Source: Chloroflexota bacterium
Lineage (GTDB): Bacteria; Chloroflexota; Dehalococcoidia; JACPPT01
NCBI GenBank assembly: GCA_016190815.1
Contig: JACPPT010000050.1
Span: 1 to 36,585 of the forward strand
Direction of reading: 5' to 3'
Length of the DNA: 36,585 nucleotides
Of this stretch, positions 29,640 to 36,585 are shown piece by piece; positions within the stretch are counted from its first letter, which is position 1; each line of letters begins with the position of its first letter. Both the position numbers and the translations under genes were made by a program. The notes under the pieces are model-generated. The model ran no database searches, was not told where the DNA came from, and saw only the letters and a program-made list of their open reading frames with translations.

Positions 29640-32600
29640 CTTTGCTCCTGAGAGCCAGCCAGGTACTCCCGAAGTGGGTTGACGCTGTAGCTGTGAGGGC
29701 CGGTAATCAAGGATTCCACTGCTGCCCTGGCCGTGTCGAGAGAGGTAAAACACGGTATGCGTTTTTCAGCCGCCGCCCTTCTAATCTCAAAGCCATCCCT
29801 CAGGGGCGCTCCGCCGCCGGTAAAGGTATTCACCACTGCGTCCACCGTGCCATCAAGTATGACTTCCACCACATTGGGATGACTCTGACCCACCTTACTC
29901 ACAGAGACGGCTTTAAAGCCCATGGCCTCCACCATGGCAGCGGTGCCTTCAGTAGCGTAGAGGTTATGGCCATTTGTTGCCAGCTTGCGAATTATCGCCG
30001 CTGCCTCCGCCTTGTCTCGGTCGGCTATGCTTAAGAGTATGGCAGCTTTGGATGACAAGGTCATGCCCGCCGCCAAGAGGGCCTTAGCCAGGGCTGGGCC
30101 AAAGCTGTAGTCGATTCCCATTACCTCCCCTGTGGACTTCATCTCAGGGCCAAGGTATGTATCCACACCACTGAGCTTGGACATGGAGAAAACCGGAGCC
30201 TTTATTCCCACAAGATTGCTCGCTTTCCAGAGACCCCCTTCATAGCCCTGCTCCTCGAGGCTCTTGCCCAGCATCACCTTTGTGGCCACACGAACCATGG
30301 GCACTCCCGTTACCTTGGAAAGAAACGGCACCGTTCGGCTGGCCCTCGGGTTCACCTCCAGGACGTAAACAGAGGAGGCCCTCACGCCCTCCACAGGTGA
30401 GATGTTTTCCCCCCCGTTGGACATTATCACGTACTGGACATTCATAAGCCCCTTCACGCCCAGCGCTATACCAATGCGGACCGTGTACTCTACTATGGTC
30501 GCCGCTTCCTCTCTTGTGAGTGTCAGGCCTGGATAGACCGCCATGGAGTCCCCACTATGTACCCCAGCCCTTTCGATGTGCTCCATTATGCCCGGGATTA
30601 GAACCCTGCCCCCGTCGCAGATGGCATCCACCTCAACCTCTCTACCCTCCATATACTTGTCAATGAGCACCGGGCGCCCGCTGCCAACCTCCACAGCGAG
30701 GGACAGGTATCTTATTAGCTCCGTGGCGTTGTGGACTATCTCCATAGCCCTCCCCCCAAGGACATAGCTGGGACGGACAAGAACAGGGTAGCCAATAAGG
30801 TCTGCCACCTTCAAAGCCTCCTCCACAGAGGTTATTCCCGACCCGGGAGGCTGTGGTATACCCAGTCTGCTGAGGAAGTCCTCAAAGCGGTGCCTGTCGG
30901 ATGCAATGTCAATGGCCTCGGCACTGGAGCCTAGAATGGGAAAGCTGCTCCGGCCCAGAGGTTGCGATAGGTTGATGGCGGTCTGCCCACCGAACTGAAC
31001 CACCGACGGAGGTACATTGGCGCCGCCCGACCCGCTTTCCTCGTTCTCCAGAATGTCCCGCACGCTCTCCTCATCCAGAGGTTCAAAATAGAGTCGGTCG
31101 CTGGTGTCGAAATCTGTGGAAACGGTTTCGGGGTTGGAGTTGACCATTATGCTTTTGACGCCCTCAGAGTGGAGGGCCCAGGCCGCGTGCACGCTACAGT
31201 AGTCAAACTCAATGCCCTGCCCAATGCGTATAGGCCCGCTACCAATCACCAGAGCCTTTGAGTGTTCCAGAAACTCTGCCTCATTCTCCACTTCATAGGT
31301 GCTGTAGAAGTAGGGAGTTGCAGCGGCGAACTCAGCAGCGCAGGTGTCCACCATCTTATACACGGGGCGAATGCCCCACCTCTTGCGAAGCTCACGAACC
31401 TGCTCGGGGAGTTTATCCGCCAGGGTGCCTATCTGCTCATCCGAAAAGCCCAGACGCTTGGCCTGCAAAAGCAAAGCTGGCGTCAGGGGCTCTTTCAGCA
31501 AGCGCTTCTCCATTTCTGTTATGTTCTGGAACTTCCGCACGAACCAGGGGTCTATGCCTGTCCGCCTGGATATTTCCTCAGACTCAGCCCCGCGCCTCAA
31601 AGCAGCCAGTACGGCCCATAAACGCAGGTCATTGGGCTCCAGGGGAAGGTTTACAGGGGTAGAGTTCCCGTTAAAATTCCAGCTTTTGTCCTCCCACAGT
31701 ATGGACTTGCCCCCAAGCTCCAGGGAGCGAACCGCCTTCTGGAATGCCGCTTCAAAAGAGCGGTCTATGGCCATGACCTCGCCCGTGGCCTTCATCTGGA
31801 CTCCAATGGAGCGCTCCCCTGTGGCGAACTTGTCGAAGGGCCAGCGCGGTATTTTGACAACGCAGTAGTCCAGGGCCGGCTCGAATGCGGCGACGGTCTT
31901 TTTGGTTACGGCGTTGGGGATTTCGTCCAGACGCTTCCCGACAGCTATCTTGGCAGCCACCCTGGCTATGGGATAGCCCGTGGCCTTGCTCGCCAGGGCC
32001 GAGCTTCGGCTCACCCTGGGGTTGACCTCTATAACGTAGTAAGGTGCGTGCTCTGCGCTCGCCTTCTTGTAGTTCACAGCCTCCGCCACCACAGGGCCGG
32101 GCTCCAGGGCGAACTGGATGTTGCACCCTCCCTCAATCCCCAGCGCCCTTATTATCTTCAGGCTCGCCGAGCGCAGCATCTGGTATTCCTTATCCGAAAG
32201 GGTCTGGCTCGGGGCCACCACAATGCTGTCCCCTGTGTGCACCCCCATGGGGTCTATGTTCTCCATATTGCACACCGTTATGCAGTTATCGGCGGCGTCC
32301 CGCATCACCTCGTACTCGATCTCTTTCCACCCCAGAAGGCACTGCTCCAGCAGGACCTGATGGATGGGGCTTGCCCGCAGACCTCCCATCACCACGGACT
32401 CCAGCTCCTCCATGGTGCGCACAATGCCACCACCCATTCCACCCAGGGTGTATGCGGGGCGAACCACCAAGGGGATACCTATCTCCACGGCCACCTTTCG
32501 AGCTTCCTCCAGGGATGTTACGGTGGTGTTCCGGGGCATTGGCTCGCCTATCTCAAGGAGCATCTGGCGAAAAAGCTCCCTGTCCTCCGCCTTCTGGATG

Positions 32601-32956
32601 GTCTCCAGGGACGTGCCCAGTAGCCTGACGCTGAACTTTTCCAGCACGCCGGCCTTTGCCAGGTCCACCGCCAGGTTCAGGCCGGTCTGTCCTCCCAGAG
32701 TAGGAAGGAGGCCATCGGGGCGCTCCCGCTCTATGACCCTGGCCACGGCCTCCACGGTAAGCGGCTCTATGTATACGATGTCGGCTATGCCTTCGTCAGT
32801 CATTATGGTTGCGGGGTTGGAGTTCACCAGCACGGTGGTAACGCCCTCCTCTCGAAGGGCCTTGCACGCCTGGGTGCCGGCGTAGTCGAACTCCGCCGCC
32901 TGCCCGATAACTATGGGGCCTGAGCCTATGACCAGAACCTTAGAAGGCTTAGACAA
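29636..32956 (-). CDS. carB: carbamoyl-phosphate synthase large subunit (TTG start)
   Basis: full 1106-aa protein, duplicated ATP-grasp, [17 protein letters not shown]. Confidence 0.98.
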   Translation of the reverse strand: MSKPSKVLVIGSGPIVIGQAAEFDYAGTQACKALREEGVTTVLVNSNPATIMTDEGIADIVYIEPLTVEAVARVIERERPDGLLPTLGGQTGLNLAVDLAKAGVLEKFSVRLLGTSLETIQKAEDRELFRQMLLEIGEPMPRNTTVTSLEEARKVAVEIGIPLVVRPAYTLGGMGGGIVRTMEELESVVMGGLRASPIHQVLLEQCLLGWKEIEYEVMRDAADNCITVCNMENIDPMGVHTGDSIVVAPSQTLSDKEYQMLRSASLKIIRALGIEGGCNIQFALEPGPVVAEAVNYKKASAEHAPYYVIEVNPRVSRSSALASKATGYPIARVAAKIAVGKRLDEIPNAVTKKTVAAFEPALDYCVVKIPRWPFDKFATGERSIGVQMKATGEVMAIDRSFEAAFQKAVRSLELGGKSILWEDKSWNFNGNSTPVNLPLEPNDLRLWAVLAALRRGAESEEISRRTGIDPWFVRKFQNITEMEKRLLKEPLTPALLLQAKRLGFSDEQIGTLADKLPEQVRELRKRWGIRPVYKMVDTCAAEFAAATPYFYSTYEVENEAEFLEHSKALVIGSGPIRIGQGIEFDYCSVHAAWALHSEGVKSIMVNSNPETVSTDFDTSDRLYFEPLDEESVRDILENEESGSGGANVPPSVVQFGGQTAINLSQPLGRSSFPILGSSAEAIDIASDRHRFEDFLSRLGIPQPPGSGITSVEEALKVADLIGYPVLVRPSYVLGGRAMEIVHNATELIRYLSLAVEVGSGRPVLIDKYMEGREVEVDAICDGGRVLIPGIMEHIERAGVHSGDSMAVYPGLTLTREEAATIVEYTVRIGIALGVKGLMNVQYVIMSNGGENISPVEGVRASSVYVLEVNPRASRTVPFLSKVTGVPMVRVATKVMLGKSLEEQGYEGGLWKASNLVGIKAPVFSMSKLSGVDTYLGPEMKSTGEVMGIDYSFGPALAKALLAAGMTLSSKAAILLSIADRDKAEAAAIIRKLATNGHNLYATEGTAAMVEAMGFKAVSVSKVGQSHPNVVEVILDGTVDAVVNTFTGGGAPLRDGFEIRRAAAEKRIPCFTSLDTARAAVESLITGPHSYSVNPLREYLAGSQEQR

Positions 32957-33008
32957 CTACGACCTCACCCCCTGACCCCCAGCAGGGAATATCCCTGCAC
33001 CCTGCTCT
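32957..33008 (-). repeat. intergenic hairpin element family 1, copy C (compact)
   Basis: minus strand GCAGGGTGCAGGGATATTCCCTGCTGGGGGTCAGGGGGTGAGGTCGTAG abutting the carB TTG. Confidence 0.75.
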
Positions 33009-33037
33009 TGAATTAACATAGCCATTGGATTCCAGCC

Positions 33038-33520
33038 TCATGTCAGCAGCTTACTCCTCAGGACTCTCAAATTCACAACGTCTTCCCTGTTATATTCAAG
33101 TAGTGTCTTTAAGGCCCCTCTGTCCCCTTCGATTTTGTACCGATACCACAGTTTGACAGCATCCACACCGGTTACCCCCTTCAATCTCCTGGGGATGCTC
33201 AACATCTCCTCTACGGCCTTGAACCCTCCGAACAAGTTTCTCTCCCAGCAGTCGTACATCAGGTCATGATGGAGGAATGCCGCGGCAAGGTCTACCCCCA
33301 GTGCGGTGTTTATAAAAGGGAGGTCGAACCGGCTTCCGTTGTAGGTGTAGATTTTATGTACATCCCCCAACGCTTTGAGGAGATTACCCCTGGTTGCATC
33401 TTTGCCGACCAGTTGAACCACCTCAAAGCGCCCGTCCTTGCTCAGGCCTATTCCGATGACGGTTATCTCGTGGTCAAAGGAAAGGCCGGTGGTCTCGATG
33501 TCTAAATACGCAGCTCTCAT
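33038..33520 (-). CDS. YprB-like RNase H-fold 3'-5' exonuclease
   Basis: AAYLDIETTGL, YTYNGSRFDLPFI, HHDLMYDCW, YNREDVVNL exonuclease motifs. Confidence 0.9.
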   Translation of the reverse strand: MRAAYLDIETTGLSFDHEITVIGIGLSKDGRFEVVQLVGKDATRGNLLKALGDVHKIYTYNGSRFDLPFINTALGVDLAAAFLHHDLMYDCWERNLFGGFKAVEEMLSIPRRLKGVTGVDAVKLWYRYKIEGDRGALKTLLEYNREDVVNLRVLRSKLLT

Positions 33521-33550
33521 CTGTGTTCCCCTATCTGTTCAATCATAATT

Positions 33551-33690
33551 ACTACGACCTCACCCCCTGGCCCCCTCTCCTGGGCCCAGTAGAGGGGGGA
33601 GGAGGAAGCTTGGGGATACCCCTTCGGCAGGCTCAGGGCAGGCCCCCAGTCCCCCGGCAAAGGGGCTTCGCCCCTCTGCACTCTTCCTTC
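33551..33690 (-). repeat. intergenic hairpin element family 1, copy B (with nested family 2 fragment)
   Basis: minus strand GAGTGCAGAGGGGCGAAGCCCCTTTGCCGGGGGACTGGGGG...CCCCCTCTACTGGGCCCAGGAGAGGGGGCCAGGGGGTGAGGTCGTAG. Confidence 0.8.
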
Positions 33691-33708
33691 TCATGCCATG
33701 GATGAAAT

Positions 33709-34950
33709 TCATCTCCCAAGAACGTGCTTCCAAAACTCAGCTTCCAAAGATGGTGCTTCATCCATACCTAAGAGCCTGTATAGTTCGTCTGCCACTCTCT
33801 TGATAATCGGCTTAGGGTCTATAAAAAGGTCGGCACTGCTCAACTCAAAGTCCAAATTTAGTGGAGACTGTCCCCTACTTCGGAGCGAACACCATTCTTC
33901 AGGGAAATTGGAAAGCTTACGCCACAATATTTCTCCTGTAGGGTTATATATTGAAACTCGAAACCATAACGGGCCATAATATGAAATTTTTTCATAAAAT
34001 TTGGCCCCAAATTGGAGGATCTTCCACAATCTACGAAGCTCGAATTGGTACAATATTAACCACTTGTCGTCTTGACGTTTAACACATGTTTTGCCCCAAC
34101 ATGTGATAGCCCCTTTCCTATAGATTATCGCCTCCCCACAGTCTATCCGGCTTTCATGTGTCTCGCTCCACCTAAAAGACTCAACACCGTCAGCGCATGG
34201 TCTCCACTCACAAGATATACCGCCCTCATCAACGTAGCGGTTGCCGGCTAGCCATCCTCTCATATCTGTTGAAAATAACTGCACCCGCTCCGGCTCAAGA
34301 AAATGGGGACACAGAATGTAGTTGCCTATTAATGGGCGCTGAGATCCCTCAATAAACTTTTTATACCAAGACTCAAAAAGCTGCTGTTGAGAATCTAGAA
34401 ACTCATAGACTTGGCTTTTCAGTCTTTGACTTCTTTCATAGCGTAACCTTACCTCGTGCTCTTCCATAAGCACAGCGCGAAGTTGCCCGCGATGATAATA
34501 CCTCTTTTCCCTATATGCTCTGACCATGTGAGGCCCTAGCCAGCTTTCAGGCGTCCAGACGACATACACTACTTTGCTTGGGTATTTGGTTAGTTCAACC
34601 TTCAATACCCGGCACTCGGGTAAACGGGGGAGGATGCTGTCCACATAGATATTTTCCAGGCGCTCTTCCAACCCAGGTATAGGCTCAATGCCATACGGCT
34701 CTTTAGGAATCGCCACCTCGTCAGATTGCTTATCTTCTGGTATGCCATAGATTATCGTTCCACCTTTTTCGTTGGCAAAAGACGAGATGTCTTTAGCTGC
34801 CTCAAGTTTCCCTTTGTTGTTTTGCGAGTCTAGGTCTATAGTTTCCTTGTAATCTAGCGTCGGCCCTTCTGACACCTTTTCATCAACAAGATGGCGCACC
34901 AATGCCTTAAGCTCACGGTCTTCATACTGGTCTGGATGTTTCCGTAACAT
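33709..34950 (-). CDS. AlbA_2 (Schlafen-type) domain protein with unassigned C-terminal region
   Basis: N-terminal EGPTLDYKETIDL...KDISSFANEKGGTIIYGIPED matches the AlbA_2 pattern; about 250 aa C-terminal region with no recognised fold. Confidence 0.75.
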   Translation of the reverse strand: MLRKHPDQYEDRELKALVRHLVDEKVSEGPTLDYKETIDLDSQNNKGKLEAAKDISSFANEKGGTIIYGIPEDKQSDEVAIPKEPYGIEPIPGLEERLENIYVDSILPRLPECRVLKVELTKYPSKVVYVVWTPESWLGPHMVRAYREKRYYHRGQLRAVLMEEHEVRLRYERSQRLKSQVYEFLDSQQQLFESWYKKFIEGSQRPLIGNYILCPHFLEPERVQLFSTDMRGWLAGNRYVDEGGISCEWRPCADGVESFRWSETHESRIDCGEAIIYRKGAITCWGKTCVKRQDDKWLILYQFELRRLWKILQFGAKFYEKISYYGPLWFRVSIYNPTGEILWRKLSNFPEEWCSLRSRGQSPLNLDFELSSADLFIDPKPIIKRVADELYRLLGMDEAPSLEAEFWKHVLGR

Positions 34951-34958
34951 ACTTCTCT

Positions 34959-36056
34959 CTATTTCTCTTTCACCATATCCAAAAACCTATCGAATAAATA
35001 CACATTGTCCATGGGGCCGGGGGAGGCCTCGGAGTGGTACTGGATGGATAATATGGGCAGGCTCCTGTGGCGCAGGCCCTCCACAGTGCCATCGTTGAGG
35101 TTGATATGGCTCACCTCCACATCAGATGGGAGGCTTTCGGGGTCAACGGCGTAGCCGTGGTTCTGGGCTGTTTTGTGCACCCTCCCTGTTGCTATGTCCC
35201 GCACGGGGTGGTTCCCCCCTCGGTGCCCGAACTTGAGCTTGAAGGTTCGCCCTCCAAAGGCCCAGGCCAGAAGCTGGTGGCCCAGGCAGATTCCCATGAC
35301 GGGCTTCTTGCCCACAAGCGCCTTCACCTTGCTTATCATGTAGTCCAGCAGGGCCGGGTCGCCAGGCCCAGGGGAAAGGACGACGCCATCGGGGTTCATG
35401 CTCAGGACCTCCTCCGCCGATGCAGTGGCAGGCACGACGGTTACAGCACAGCCCCTGCTCCGCAAAATGCGCAGGATGTTGTATTTCAGGCCGCAGTCTA
35501 TGGCAACGATGCGGCAGAGCGGCTTTTCAACGCCTGCTATCAGGGGCCTCTCCCACTCATATGGCGTGCTAGTGCTCACCCCTGCAACGAAATCTACGTT
35601 GTCGTAGCGGGGAAGCTCTTTGATTCGAAGCAGGGCCTCCTCTTTCGACTCGGCCGTAGTGATGAGGCCCATCATCACTCCAACGGAGCGAAGGCGCCGG
35701 GTTATGGCCCGGGTGTCCACGCCGCTTATTCCAGGCACCTCCTGGCTTGCCAGAAACCCGTCAATGGTGCGCTCGCTCAGCCAGTGGCTAGGCTCAGAAC
35801 AGTGCTCCCGCACCACAAAGCCCCTCACCCGTATCCTCTTCGACTCGAAATCCCGGGAGTTGATTCCGTAGTTGCCAATGATGGGATAGGTGGGAACGAC
35901 TATCTGGCCTGCGTAAGACGGGTCGGTGAGGATCTCCTGATAGCCCGTCATGCTGGTGTTGAAGACCACCTCCCCATAGGCAGAGGCCTCGGCGCCAAAG
36001 GATTCGCCTTCGTATGTCGAGCCGTCCTCCAGAACGAGTGTGGCCTTCTTAGGCAC
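34959..36056 (-). CDS. carA: carbamoyl-phosphate synthase small subunit
   Basis: LEDGSTYEGESFGA, glutamine amidotransferase PVMGICLGHQLLAWAFGG, QYHSEASPGP. Confidence 0.97.
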   Translation of the reverse strand: MPKKATLVLEDGSTYEGESFGAEASAYGEVVFNTSMTGYQEILTDPSYAGQIVVPTYPIIGNYGINSRDFESKRIRVRGFVVREHCSEPSHWLSERTIDGFLASQEVPGISGVDTRAITRRLRSVGVMMGLITTAESKEEALLRIKELPRYDNVDFVAGVSTSTPYEWERPLIAGVEKPLCRIVAIDCGLKYNILRILRSRGCAVTVVPATASAEEVLSMNPDGVVLSPGPGDPALLDYMISKVKALVGKKPVMGICLGHQLLAWAFGGRTFKLKFGHRGGNHPVRDIATGRVHKTAQNHGYAVDPESLPSDVEVSHINLNDGTVEGLRHRSLPILSIQYHSEASPGPMDNVYLFDRFLDMVKEK

Positions 36057-36585
36057 GGCTCTCCCCCATCTTCTCCAGCTTCAGGGACTTGTCTTTGTAG
36101 ACTACCTCGCCACCCACCACCGTCGCCACAACCTTACCCTTGAGCACACAGCCGTCCAGGGGCGTGTGCTTACCACGAGAAACAAACTGAGAGGTGTCCA
36201 CCTGCCATTCAGCGTTGGGGTCGAAAATGGTTACGTCCCCCATAGCACCAGCCTTCAGTGTGCCTATCTGGGAGCCTCTTCCTATGATTCCGGCCGGCTC
36301 ACAGGCGAGTTTGGAGACTATGGCTGCCAGCTCCAGCTTGCCCTGATGAACCATGCTCATAAGGCTGGCCAGGGCTGTTTCGAAAACACTGATGCCAAAG
36401 GCCGCCGTATCATACTCGCAGAGTTTGTCCACCAGCGTATGAGGTGCGTGGTCTGTTGCAATAGCGTCTATGACATTATCCCTGATCCCCTGAATGAGAG
36501 CCTCGATGTCCATACGACTTCGCAGGGGAGGGTTTACCTTCGTGCTGGTATCATAGATAAGGGGAGAGGCTCCACGACCCATAAC
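36049..36585 (-). CDS. pyrC: dihydroorotase, C-terminal part (5' end outside window)
   Basis: YDTSTKVNPPLR, DAIATDHAPHT, GTLKAGAMGDVTIFDPNAEW; runs off the window edge. Confidence 0.92.
   Translation of the reverse strand, partial: VMGRGASPLIYDTSTKVNPPLRSRMDIEALIQGIRDNVIDAIATDHAPHTLVDKLCEYDTAAFGISVFETALASLMSMVHQGKLELAAIVSKLACEPAGIIGRGSQIGTLKAGAMGDVTIFDPNAEWQVDTSQFVSRGKHTPLDGCVLKGKVVATVVGGEVVYKDKSLKLEKMGESRA

Noticed and set aside
32044-32628. Long antisense ORFs over carB
   Set aside because: Shadow ORFs in GC-rich coding sequence; carB is unambiguous on the other strand.
33523-33705. 60-aa ORF with LRQAQGRPP
   Set aside because: Entirely within repeat copy B; a typical artefact of dispersed repeats.
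35067-36143. 358-aa plus-strand ORF
   Set aside because: Antisense shadow of carA, which is unambiguous.

Overview
This 36.6 kb window looks like a bacterial chromosomal segment, probably Chloroflexota/Dehalococcoidia-like (an inference from gene content and repeat style; no search was run). From left to right it contains: a DUF5666 lipoprotein; a minus-strand cluster DUF503 - DEAH/DUF1998 (MrfA/Hrq1-like) helicase - Mut7-C RNase - AcuC/HDAC-like deacetylase; a zinc-ribbon protein; a Rex redox repressor; a large YVTN beta-propeller lipoprotein; a thioredoxin / Met-rich membrane protein / Crp-Fnr group; a complete FoF1 ATP synthase operon (I-B-E-F-H-A-G-D-C, minus strand) with a clear sigma70-type promoter; a bifunctional nuclease; DUF951-pyrF; a plus-strand sfsA - flavin reductase - COG2231-type HhH glycosylase group; a MOT1-like molybdate permease; two paralogous MFS transporters flanking a small B3-like protein; YjbQ; and a pyrimidine operon pyrC-carA-[AlbA_2 protein]-[YprB-like exonuclease]-carB-pyrK. 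The most interesting non-coding signal is a dispersed intergenic element with five copies. Each copy has a leading hairpin whose two arms differ between copies but stay complementary, followed by a conserved G-rich tract. Full-length copies end in CAGGGGGTGAGGTC. Two copies fill the gap directly upstream of TTG-started operon genes (atpG, carB) and appear to supply their Shine-Dalgarno sequence. A third copy is interrupted by a second repeat family. No tRNA, rRNA, CRISPR array or intact transposase was seen.
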